NCBI RefSeq assembly: GCF_002149965.1
Contig: NZ_MSQB01000026.1
Span: 1 to 64,000, forward strand
DNA: 64,000 nt
Source: Novosphingobium panipatense
GTDB taxonomy: Bacteria; Pseudomonadota; Alphaproteobacteria; Sphingomonadales; Sphingomonadaceae
Direction of reading: 5' to 3'
Shown here: piece after piece, positions 43,187 to 50,519 of the stretch
Position numbering within the stretch: the first letter of the stretch is position 1
Layout: the number at the start of each line of letters is the position of its first letter
Notes under the pieces: generated by a model
What the model was told of the DNA's origin: nothing
Database searches by the model: none
Seen by the model: the letters and a program-made list of their open reading frames with translations, nothing else
Translations under genes and position numbers: made by a program

Positions 43187-43261
43187 GGGCGCGTAGCTCA
43201 GTGGTAGAGCACACCCTTCACACGGGTGGGGTCGCAGGTTCAATCCCTGCCGCGCCCACCA
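43187..43261 (+). tRNA. tRNA-Val (anticodon CAC)
   Basis: A complete cloverleaf: acceptor GGGCGCG/CGCGCCC, anticodon stem CACCC/GGGTG with loop TTCACAC giving CAC, T-arm around GGTTCAATCC, encoded CCA (43259-43261). It lies upstream of serS. Confidence 0.95.
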
Positions 43262-43393
43262 TCTCCTTCCCGCGAGATGGCCCGGCCTGACAATCAGGCC
43301 TCCCGACATTTTCCCCAAGATCGCCGTTTTCCGCAAGGCCAACCGCCGCCTCGAATCTTGCGCCTTCCGGCGTGAGACGGCATAGCGCGCGCC

Positions 43394-44674
43394 ATGCACG
43401 ATATCCGCCTGATCCGCGAGAATCCCGAAGGATTCGACGCCGGCCTCGCCCGCCGTGGGGTAGCCCCCGTGGCCGCCGACATCCTCGCCCTCGACGAGCA
43501 GCGCCGCTCGGTCGCGACGCGCATGCAGGAAGGGCAGAATCGCCGCAACGAAGCCTCCAAGGCGATCGGCAAGGCCATGGGCCAGGGCGACACCGCCACC
43601 GCTGACGCGCTCAAGGCCGAAGTGGCCCAGCTGAAGGACACGCTCCCCACCCTCGAAGCCGAGGAAAAGGACCTGACCGCGCAGCTTCAGGGCGTGCTGG
43701 CCGGCCTGCCCAACATCCCCGTGGCCGAAGTGCCCGAAGGCGCGGACGAGACCGAGAACCTCGAAGTCGCCAAGTGGGGCACGCCCGGCACTTACGCATT
43801 CACGCCCAAGGAACATGCCGACCTCGGCCCCGCGCTCGGCCTCGATTTCGAGACCGGCGCCAAGCTTTCGGGCGCGCGCTTCACGTTCCTGAAAGGGCAG
43901 ATGGCCCGCCTGCACCGCGCCCTCGCCCAGTTCATGCTGGACACCCAGACGGCCACCAACGGCTACATGGAATGCATCGTGCCGCTGCTGGTCAAGGACG
44001 AGGCCGTGTTCGGCACGGGCCAGCTTCCCAAGTTCGCGGAAGATCTGTTCAAGACCACCGACGGCCGCTGGCTGATCCCCACCGCCGAAGTCTCGCTGAC
44101 CAACGCGGTGCAGGACGAAATCGTCGATCTCGAGGCCCTGCCGCTGCGCATGACCGCGCTCACGCCCTGCTTCCGCTCCGAAGCGGGCTCGGCGGGCCGC
44201 GACACGCGCGGGTTCATCCGCCAGCACCAGTTCGAGAAAGTCGAACTCGTCACCGTCTGCCGGCCCGACCAGTCGGAAGCCGAGCACGAGAAGATGGTCG
44301 CTGCTGCCGAATCGATCCTGCAGGCGCTGGAACTGCCCTATCGCAAGGTGCTGCTCTGCTCGGGCGACATGGGCTTCACCGCCAACAAGACCTTCGACCT
44401 CGAAGTCTGGCTGCCCGGCCAGGGCGCCTACCGCGAGATCAGCTCGGTTTCGAACTGCGGCGATTTCCAGGCCCGCCGCATGAACGCGCGCTTCAAGCCG
44501 GAAGGCTCGAAGAAGACCGAGTTCCTGCACACCCTCAACGGCTCCGGCCTTGCGGTCGGCCGCACGCTCGTGGCCGTTCTGGAGAACTACCAGCAGGAAG
44601 ACGGCTCCGTGCTGGTACCCGAAGCGCTGAAGCCGTGGATGGGCGGGATCGAGAAGCTGGAGCCCTGCTTCTGA
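43394..44674 (+). CDS. serS: Seryl-tRNA synthetase
   Basis: A 426-residue class II aminoacyl-tRNA synthetase. The N-terminal coiled-coil arm is about residues 30-105 (helices around LDEQRRSVATRMQEGQNRRN), then the catalytic core with motif 2 TPCFRSEAGSAGRDTRGFIRQHQF and motif 3 LNGSGLAVGRTLVAVLEN. Length is canonical. It follows tRNA-Val; a CCTGAAC-type inverted repeat separates it from surE. Confidence 0.97.
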   Translation: MHDIRLIRENPEGFDAGLARRGVAPVAADILALDEQRRSVATRMQEGQNRRNEASKAIGKAMGQGDTATADALKAEVAQLKDTLPTLEAEEKDLTAQLQGVLAGLPNIPVAEVPEGADETENLEVAKWGTPGTYAFTPKEHADLGPALGLDFETGAKLSGARFTFLKGQMARLHRALAQFMLDTQTATNGYMECIVPLLVKDEAVFGTGQLPKFAEDLFKTTDGRWLIPTAEVSLTNAVQDEIVDLEALPLRMTALTPCFRSEAGSAGRDTRGFIRQHQFEKVELVTVCRPDQSEAEHEKMVAAAESILQALELPYRKVLLCSGDMGFTANKTFDLEVWLPGQGAYREISSVSNCGDFQARRMNARFKPEGSKKTEFLHTLNGSGLAVGRTLVAVLENYQQEDGSVLVPEALKPWMGGIEKLEPCF

Positions 44675-44702
44675 GGAATTAAGCATACTATCCTCCCCCG
44701 CT

Positions 44703-44794
44703 CGTCATGCTGAACTTGTTTCAGCATCCATCGCTCGGTCTCGGCCGGTGGTTTGCGGGGGAGAGATGGACCCTGAAACAAGTTCAGGGTGACG
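44703..44794. repeat. Intergenic inverted repeat, CCTGAAC family, copy c, in the surE leader
   Basis: Arms of 29 bases at 44703-44731 and 44766-44794, with two mismatched positions, around a 34-base spacer. The right arm ends 15 bases before the surE start and directly touches its GAAGGAA ribosome site, so the hairpin could affect surE translation. Confidence 0.8.
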
Positions 44795-44809
44795 AAGGAA
44801 TTTAGACAG

Positions 44810-45574
44810 ATGCGCATCCTGCTCACCAACGACGACGGCATCAACGCTCCCGGCCTATATGTGCTGGAAAAGATCGCCGCGCAGCTTTCGGACGATATCT
44901 GGATCTGCGCGCCGAGCGAGGAACAGTCGGGCGCGGGCCACTCGCTGACGCTGACCCGTCCGGTGCGGATGCGCGAGCATGCGCCCAAGCGCTTCTCGGT
45001 GACCGGCACCCCCACCGATTCGGTGACGATGGGCCTCAGGAAGGCCCTGCCCGGCCCGCCCGACCTGATCCTCTCCGGCGTCAATCGCGGCGCCAACCTG
45101 GGCGACGACGTGACCTATTCCGGCACCGTCTCGGCCGCCATGGAAGGTGCGCTGGCGGGCATCCGCTCGATCGCGCTCAGCCAGGTCTATGCGGGCGAAG
45201 GCTTAGGCAACAATGTCAGCTTCTCGGCGGCCGAGGAATGGGGCGCCAAAGTGCTCAAGCCCCTGATCGACGCGCCTTTCGCGCCGCGCACGCTGATCAA
45301 CGTGAACTTCCCGCCGCTCGCAGGCGCCGACGTGAAGGGCATTCGCGTGGTCCGTCAGGGCTTTCACGACTATGCGCGCGGTTCTGTGGTGGAAGGCATG
45401 GACCCGCGCGGCTTCCCCTACTTCTGGTTCGGCCTCCACGGCATCGAGCACACGCTCGGCCACAACACCGATCTGGAGGCGATTGCCGAAGGCTACATCG
45501 CGGTGACGCCGCTCCAGTTGGACCTCACCCACGACGCCTCGCTGGCGCAGATCGCGAGCCGCTACGAGGCATGA
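44810..45574 (+). CDS. surE: 5'/3'-nucleotidase SurE
   Basis: A 254-residue metal-dependent survival phosphatase acting on nucleoside monophosphates. Metal-binding residues are in ILLTNDDGINAPG and LSGVNRGANLGDDV; SGTVSAAMEGALAGI follows, as in the family. The start at 44810 was chosen over an upstream ATG (44789) that overlaps the repeat. Its stop overlaps the start of the LysM protein (ATGATG). Confidence 0.95.
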   Translation: MRILLTNDDGINAPGLYVLEKIAAQLSDDIWICAPSEEQSGAGHSLTLTRPVRMREHAPKRFSVTGTPTDSVTMGLRKALPGPPDLILSGVNRGANLGDDVTYSGTVSAAMEGALAGIRSIALSQVYAGEGLGNNVSFSAAEEWGAKVLKPLIDAPFAPRTLINVNFPPLAGADVKGIRVVRQGFHDYARGSVVEGMDPRGFPYFWFGLHGIEHTLGHNTDLEAIAEGYIAVTPLQLDLTHDASLAQIASRYEA

Positions 45575-46698
45575 TGCGAAAGTTCCCGTTTCTGCTGGCG
45601 GCGCTTGCGCTGCCTGCCCTTGCGCTGCCCGTGATGCCGCTCGCCGCAGCACCGGGGCGTGAGGCCGCGCATGTCGTGGAAGCGGGGGAAACGCTCAACG
45701 GCATCGCCAACCGTGCGGGTGTCTCGCCCGAAGCGCTGGCCAAGGCGAACGGGCTGAAGCCGCCTTACGTGGTCAAGCTCGGCCAGAAGCTGACGATTCC
45801 GCGTGCCAAGACGGCACCGACGAAGGCGACACCGGCCAAGGCGCGTGCGAGGGAGGCCGATCCCGCCGCTCCGGCCAAGCGGGCCGCCGCCGCTGCCAAC
45901 TCGACCGCGAAGGCTGCCATCGCCGCCGCCAAATCGCCAGAACAGGCCAACGCGCCGGAAGAGGAAAGCGTCCACGTCGTCCAGCCCGGCGAGACGCTGG
46001 GCAGCATCGCCCTTGCCGCCAAAGTGCCGCGCATACTCATTGCCGAAGCCAACGGTTTGCAGCCGCCTTACGCGGTGCGCCTCGGGCAGAAGCTGCAGAT
46101 CCCCCGCACCCGCCGCCACACCGTGAAGGCGGGCGATTCGGGCTTCTCGATCTCCTACAAGTATGCGGTGCCCTGGGAGCAGATCGCCTTGGCGAACGGC
46201 CTCGACGCCGCCGCCTCGGTCAAGCCCGGCCAGTCGCTGCTGATCCCCACGCTGCTCGACCCGCCTGCGGTGCCGGTCGCTGCCCCCGCGCCAGCGCCCA
46301 CACCGTCTGCGGCAAGCAAGCCCGCTCGCTTCGCCTGGCCGGTGAATGGCCCGATCCGCCGCGGTTTCCAGACCGGCGCCAACCACCACGACGGTATCGA
46401 CATCACTGCCGCCGAAGGCACGATGGTCCGTGCCGCCGCAGCGGGCACGGTGCGCTTCGCAGGGATGGAAAAGGAACAGTTCGGCAATCTCGTCGTGCTA
46501 GACCACGGCGACGGATGGTTCACCGCCTATGCCTTCCTCAGCCGGGTGACCGTGAAGGAAGGCGCCAGGGTCGCCGCCGGAGAGCGCGTCGGCCTGGTCG
46601 GCCATACCGGCCTTGCCAAGGGCAACGAACTGCACTTCGAAGTGCGCCAGGACGGAAAGCCGGTCGATCCGCTCGGAGACTTGCCCAAGGTTCGGTAA
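45571..46698 (+). CDS. LysM and degenerate M23 (NlpD/DipM-like) protein
   Basis: A 375-residue exported protein with a signal peptide, three LysM domains (from HVVEAGETLNGIA, HVVQPGETLGSIA and HTVKAGDSGFSIS) and a C-terminal LytM/M23 domain (about residues 255-372). The metal ligands H and D of HHDGIDI and the final His of LHFEVR remain, but the catalytic His of YAHL is Phe (TAYAFLSRV) and the first His of HLH is Glu (NELHFEV). Such degenerate LytM factors activate amidases instead of cutting peptidoglycan. It overlaps surE, matching the common surE-nlpD order. Confidence 0.92.
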   Translation: MMRKFPFLLAALALPALALPVMPLAAAPGREAAHVVEAGETLNGIANRAGVSPEALAKANGLKPPYVVKLGQKLTIPRAKTAPTKATPAKARAREADPAAPAKRAAAAANSTAKAAIAAAKSPEQANAPEEESVHVVQPGETLGSIALAAKVPRILIAEANGLQPPYAVRLGQKLQIPRTRRHTVKAGDSGFSISYKYAVPWEQIALANGLDAAASVKPGQSLLIPTLLDPPAVPVAAPAPAPTPSAASKPARFAWPVNGPIRRGFQTGANHHDGIDITAAEGTMVRAAAAGTVRFAGMEKEQFGNLVVLDHGDGWFTAYAFLSRVTVKEGARVAAGERVGLVGHTGLAKGNELHFEVRQDGKPVDPLGDLPKVR

Positions 46699-46714
46699 GA
46701 GGTGCTTGAGAAAT

Positions 46715-46819
46715 GCGGCACCGGCCCTCTCCCCCACCCGACCTCCCATCAGGATACACTCGTGGGAGGTCGGGTGGGGGAGAGGGCCGGTGCCGCAAAA
46801 TCCGCCTGCGGCGGATTTT
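46715..46819. repeat. Composite palindromic element, copy 4 (complete)
   Basis: A perfect 34-bp inverted repeat (46715-46748 with 46763-46796) with GCGGCACCGGCC ends and a 14-base loop carrying AGGATAC, followed by AAAATCCGCC/GGCGGATTTT (46797-46806 with 46810-46819). A third, unrelated perfect 10-bp hairpin AAGAGCGTTT/AAACGCTCTT lies at 46832-46854, still before the channel gene. Confidence 0.9.
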
Positions 46820-46889
46820 CAAACGAACTCCAAGAGCGTTTGGAAAACGCTCTTGCGGGCGTTTTGCAAACAAGGTCTAACCGGCGGGC

Positions 46890-47969
46890 ATGTCGAAGAG
46901 GCGTTCCTCGCACCACCTGTTCCGCCGCCCCGCGATCAAGCCCCTGCGCCGCGCCCTGGCGGTTCCGGTCTGGGCCGACGTTGCATTGCGGCTCGGCGGC
47001 GCGTTCCTGCTGATCTTCATCGTCATCATGGTCCACTGGAGCGACCGGGCGGGCCTCAACGACGTTCACGACGGGCAGGTCAGCTTCCTCGACGTCGTCT
47101 ACTTCACGATGATCTCGATCACCACGACCGGCTTCGGAGACATTGCCCCGGTCAGCGATCGCGCGCGGCTGATAGAGGCCGTGCTGGTCACGCCGATCAG
47201 GCTTGCCGTCATCACCATCTTCGTGGGCACTGCCTACAACTTCATCATCAAGCGCAGCTGGGAGACATGGCGCATGAAGCGCATCCAGGAGAGGCTGGAA
47301 GACCACATCGTCGTGCTCGGCTTCGGCGTCAGCGGTTCGGAAGCGGCGAAGGAACTGATCGAGCGGGGCACCGATCCGGCCTGCATCGTGGTGGTCGATC
47401 CCGTGCAGGCGCGCCTTTCCCAGGCCGAAAAGATAGGCTGCAACGTGCTCCAGGGCGATGCCACGCGCGACGAGGTGCAGAACGCGGTGCGCGTGGGCAC
47501 GGCGCGCACGATCCTCGTTTCGGCCGGACGAGACGACACATCGGTCCTGATCGTGCTGACCGCCCGACATCTGGCGCCGAAGACTCCGATCACCGTCGTG
47601 ATCCGAGCCGATGACAACGAATTGCTGGCACGTCAGGCGGGGGCCAACAACGTCATCAATCCCGTCCGCTTCACCGGGCTCCTGCTGGCCGGTTCCGCGG
47701 AAGGGCAGCATGTGGCGGACTACTTCTCCGACCTCGCCTCGGTGGCGGGCCGCGTCCAGCTGGTGGAGCGGCCGGTCGAGCCTTCCGAAATCGGCCTGTC
47801 GCTCGACCGGCTCGCCAGTGGCGGCAAGGGCCTCAGGATCTACCGGGGCGAACGGTCGATCGGCTTCTGGGAAGACGAGGCGAAAGTCCTGGCGGCCGGA
47901 GACATCGTCGTCGAGATCCTGCCGACGGTAACGAAAGACCGGCCGCCAGCTGGAGAAGAATCAGCCTAG
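46890..47969 (+). CDS. Potassium channel with RCK/TrkA-N domain
   Basis: A 359-residue two-helix (2TM/pore) channel subunit. Helix 1 is around residues 31-50 and helix 2 around 92-115. The selectivity filter TTTGFGD is at residues 78-84, with GFGD where GYGD is most common. The cytosolic RCK domain begins at about residue 130 (HIVVLGFGVSGSEAAKEL) and carries the NAD-type Rossmann fold and a TrkA-C-like end (GLSLDRLASGGKGLRIYRGE). It likely forms a ligand-gated K+ channel in the inner membrane. It ends 9 bases inside the convergent DUF1761 gene. Confidence 0.9.
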   Translation: MSKRRSSHHLFRRPAIKPLRRALAVPVWADVALRLGGAFLLIFIVIMVHWSDRAGLNDVHDGQVSFLDVVYFTMISITTTGFGDIAPVSDRARLIEAVLVTPIRLAVITIFVGTAYNFIIKRSWETWRMKRIQERLEDHIVVLGFGVSGSEAAKELIERGTDPACIVVVDPVQARLSQAEKIGCNVLQGDATRDEVQNAVRVGTARTILVSAGRDDTSVLIVLTARHLAPKTPITVVIRADDNELLARQAGANNVINPVRFTGLLLAGSAEGQHVADYFSDLASVAGRVQLVERPVEPSEIGLSLDRLASGGKGLRIYRGERSIGFWEDEAKVLAAGDIVVEILPTVTKDRPPAGEESA

Positions 47970-48353
47970 CAGCCAGAACACGAGGCCCATGGCGAGATAG
48001 GCGACCAGCCAGAACAGGCAGTCCATCGCCCGGCGCATCGGTTCAGCACGGTAGCGCACATGGGTCAGCCAGATCGCCGGCAGCACGAAGGCGATCGCGA
48101 CACCGCCCGTCTGCATGAAATAGAGCCAGGGCTTGGCCGCCAGCGTTTCCGCACCGATCCGCGCGAAATTGTGGCCCAACATGACAGAGCTGATCAGGAA
48201 CACGAAGCAGACGAGGCCGTAATTGCTCGCCCGCTCGGACTTGCCGGGCGAAAGGCTGCGCCCGTCCTGAAACGGCGGGCCGTTCCAGACGATCCCCAGA
48301 ACGACGGCCAGCGCCGCTGCAAGAAACACCGCCAGCCAGTTCACCGGACCCAT
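47961..48353 (-). CDS. DUF1761 membrane protein
   Basis: A 130-residue protein with four hydrophobic segments. The start MGPVNWLAVFLAAALAVVLGIVWNGPPF matches the DUF1761 pattern (NWLAV...WYGPLF). Function unknown. An AAGGAGC ribosome site precedes the ATG at 48353. It converges with the K+ channel gene and diverges from rimO. Confidence 0.82.
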   Translation of the reverse strand: MGPVNWLAVFLAAALAVVLGIVWNGPPFQDGRSLSPGKSERASNYGLVCFVFLISSVMLGHNFARIGAETLAAKPWLYFMQTGGVAIAFVLPAIWLTHVRYRAEPMRRAMDCLFWLVAYLAMGLVFWLLG

Positions 48354-48470
48354 CGCCACGCTCCTTATGCGAATGGCCTTTCCCAAACGGCCATTTTCCA
48401 ACAGGTTCTTCCTTGCGCAGGGTCTTCCCCAAGGTGCAAGGGCGCTATGGGTATGCGAGGCGAATAGATG

Positions 48471-48497
48471 CGAATCATTTTCACATGATTCGTTTTT
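48471..48497. promoter_or_regulatory. Perfect hairpin with T-run upstream of rimO
   Basis: CGAATCAT-TTTCAC-ATGATTCG followed by TTTTT. On the plus strand this is a short terminator-like structure 44 bases before rimO; alternatively it is a dyad operator. No coding gene ends here on the plus strand, so an attenuator or a short upstream RNA is possible. Confidence 0.5.
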
Positions 48498-48540
48498 CGT
48501 GACTCTCGGCCGCAATGCGCGTATCGGGCGCGCCATTCCT

Positions 48541-49923
48541 ATGGCTATCGAAATCCCCTCTCCGCCCAAGGTCGGCATGGTCAGCCTCGGCTGCCCCAAG
48601 GCGCTTGTCGACTCCGAACGCATCCTCACCCGCCTGCGCGCCGACGGCTACACGATGAGCCCGGACTATGCTGGGGCCGACGTCGTGCTCGTCAACACTT
48701 GCGGATTCCTCGACTCCGCGAAGGAAGAGAGCCTCTCCGCGATCGGTGAAGCCATTGCCGAAAACGGCCGCGTCATCGTCACCGGCTGCATGGGCAACGA
48801 GGCCGACGTGATCCGCGCCCGCTTCCCGGACGTGCTGGCCGTCACCGGTGCGCATCAGTACGAAGCCGTGGTCGAGGCCGTGCACGAGGCCGCCCCGCCT
48901 GAGCTTTCGCCTTACGTCGATCTCATCCCGCAGGCCTACGACGAAGCTGGCGTGAAGCTGACGCCGCGCCACTACGGCTATCTGAAGATCTCGGAAGGCT
49001 GCAACCACGCTTGCTCTTTCTGCATCATCCCCAGCCTGCGCGGCAAGCTGGCGAGCCGCCGCATCGACGCGGTGCTGCGCGAGGCGGAAAAGCTGGTTCA
49101 GGCAGGGACCCGCGAACTTCTGGTGATCAGCCAGGACACTTCGGCCTATGGCGTCGACGTGCGGCACGAGACGCGCATGTGGAAGGACCACGAGGTCCGC
49201 ACCCACATGACCGACCTTGCCCGCGAACTGGGCCAGCTTAGCGATTCGCAGGGCCGCAAGCCCTGGGTGCGCCTGCACTACGTCTACCCCTACCCCCATG
49301 TCGACGCGGTGATCCCGCTCATGGCGGAAGGGCTGATCACGCCTTATCTCGACATTCCCTTCCAGCACGCGGCGCCTTCGGTGCTCAAATCGATGAAGCG
49401 CCCGGCCAACGAAGCCAAGGTGCTGGACCGCCTGCACAAATGGCGTGAAATCTGCCCGGATATCGCCATTCGCTCCAGCTTCGTGGTCGGCTTCCCCGGC
49501 GAGACGGAAGCGGACTTCCAGTACCTGCTCGACTGGCTGGACGAAGCCCAGCTCGACCGCGTCGGCGCGTTCCGCTTCGAGCCGGTCGAAGGCGCCAGCG
49601 CCAACGACCTGCCCGGCGCCGTGCCGGAAGAGGTCAAGGAAGAGCGTTACGCCCGCATCATGGAGAAGACCGCCGCGATCAGCGCCGCCAAGCTCCAGGC
49701 CAAGGTCGGCCGCATCCTGCCCGTCATCATCGACGAAGTGGGCGAACCGGACGAGGATGGCGACATCGGTGCAACTGGCCGCTCGCAGGCCGACGCCCCC
49801 GAAATCGACGGCAACGTCTTCCTTCGCGGCGCCGGTAAGGACCTGCAAGTCGGTGATATCGTTGACGTTCTCATCGAAGATGCCGACGAGCACGACCTCT
49901 ACGGCGCCTTTACCGAAGTGTGA
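48541..49923 (+). CDS. rimO: Ribosomal protein S12 methylthiotransferase RimO
   Basis: A 460-residue radical-SAM enzyme that adds a methylthio group to Asp88 of ribosomal protein S12. The N-terminal UPF0004 domain has cysteines in SLGCPKALVDSE, LVNTCGFLDSAKEE and VTGCMGNE for the second cluster; the radical-SAM triad is EGCNHACSFCIIPSLRGK. A TRAM domain ends the protein (about residues 390-460). The start at 48541 was selected as the ATG before MAIEIPSPPKVGMVSLG; upstream codons include the hairpin. Confidence 0.96.
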   Translation: MAIEIPSPPKVGMVSLGCPKALVDSERILTRLRADGYTMSPDYAGADVVLVNTCGFLDSAKEESLSAIGEAIAENGRVIVTGCMGNEADVIRARFPDVLAVTGAHQYEAVVEAVHEAAPPELSPYVDLIPQAYDEAGVKLTPRHYGYLKISEGCNHACSFCIIPSLRGKLASRRIDAVLREAEKLVQAGTRELLVISQDTSAYGVDVRHETRMWKDHEVRTHMTDLARELGQLSDSQGRKPWVRLHYVYPYPHVDAVIPLMAEGLITPYLDIPFQHAAPSVLKSMKRPANEAKVLDRLHKWREICPDIAIRSSFVVGFPGETEADFQYLLDWLDEAQLDRVGAFRFEPVEGASANDLPGAVPEEVKEERYARIMEKTAAISAAKLQAKVGRILPVIIDEVGEPDEDGDIGATGRSQADAPEIDGNVFLRGAGKDLQVGDIVDVLIEDADEHDLYGAFTEV

Positions 49924-49937
49924 GCGGATTGGGCCCG

Positions 49938-50072
49938 GTTGTACGTTATGCAACATAGCCCAATCTTTTCGCATTTGCGGCGAATCGTCCGAAACAGCAT
50001 ATGGAGCAGGCCTTTCAGGCATCCTCTCCCAAAAACTTTTCAAGGGCTGGTCTTCGGACCGGCCTTTTTTTT
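49938..50072 (+). ncRNA. Putative small RNA gene, copy 1
   Basis: Promoter, spacer and terminator of a short transcript. The palindrome-like GTTGTACGTTATGCAACA (49938-49954) could include a -35 element TTGTAC; TTTTCGCATTTGC (49967-49979) is shared with copy 2. The 3' core contains GCCTTTCAGGC (small hairpin), then single-stranded ATCCTCTCCCAAAAACTTTT, then the terminator GGCTGGTC-TTCG-GACCGGCC with T8. CCTCTCCC can pair with Shine-Dalgarno sequences. It begins 15 bases after the rimO stop. I see no coding frame inside it. Confidence 0.7.
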
Positions 50073-50162
50073 GCGCGTCACTGGCGGCCTGGGTTTTGTT
50101 TCCTTCGCGCGCGACGGCTGATGCCCGCTTCCTGCCTTACCCGCGCCGTCCCTCCCTTCTTC

Positions 50163-50241
50163 GTCATTGCGAGCGTAGCGAAGCAATCCAGAGCGGCTCG
50201 GCGCGATTCTGGATTGCGCCGCTACGCTCCCGGGTGACGAG
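50163..50241. repeat. Intergenic inverted repeat (TCATTGCGAGCG type)
   Basis: An imperfect inverted repeat of about 30-base arms (GTCATTGCGAGCGTAGCG with its complement CGCTACGCTC..GGTGAC) lying between the two sRNA copies. Similar TCATTGCGAGC units are common between genes in many bacteria; here it is a single copy in the window. Confidence 0.65.
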
Positions 50242-50317
50242 TAAGAGCCACACCAACAGCGCGCGGCATGCAATTACGGCAATGCCGCAACCCCTCGAAA
50301 ACCGCGCAAAACCGACA

Positions 50318-50454
50318 TGTTGCACGTTATGCAACACCACCTCATTTTTTCGCATTTGCATCAAAACATGTCCGCAGTCATAAGGATCCTGCCTTTCAGG
50401 CATCCTCTCCCAAAAACTTTTCATAGGGCTGGTCTTCGGATCGGCCCTTTTTTT
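50318..50454 (+). ncRNA. Putative small RNA gene, copy 2
   Basis: A second copy of the sRNA unit about 380 bases after the first. The promoter region carries a perfect 7-bp dyad TGTTGCA-CGTTA-TGCAACA (50318-50336) overlapping TTGCAC, and the same TTTTCGCATTTGC. The region of about 33 bases GCCTTTCAGGC..CCTCTCCC..ACTTTTCA is identical in both copies, and the terminator GGGCTGGTC-TTCG-GATCGGCCC with T7 differs by compensatory-like changes. The 5' half between promoter and core is divergent. It ends 65 bases before the cinA-like gene. Confidence 0.7.
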
Positions 50455-50519
50455 GCCCGTTTTCCAGCGAAAAGCCGCCGCGACTGGCAGTGCGCGCCGC
50501 TTTGTCCTAGCCATGCGGC

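Noticed and set aside
46715..46796. Considered the large palindrome as a transcription terminator
   Set aside because: Arms are long and GC-rich but not followed by a T-run, and the same structure sits in promoter gaps at 27831 and 55982. A repeat element explains it better.
48481..50043. 520-codon open frame on the minus strand
   Set aside because: Antisense to rimO and part of the sRNA; no domain.
50163..50241. Considered a tRNA-like or third sRNA structure between the two sRNA copies
   Set aside because: No cloverleaf and no shared core; it is an inverted repeat of the common TCATTGCGAGC type.
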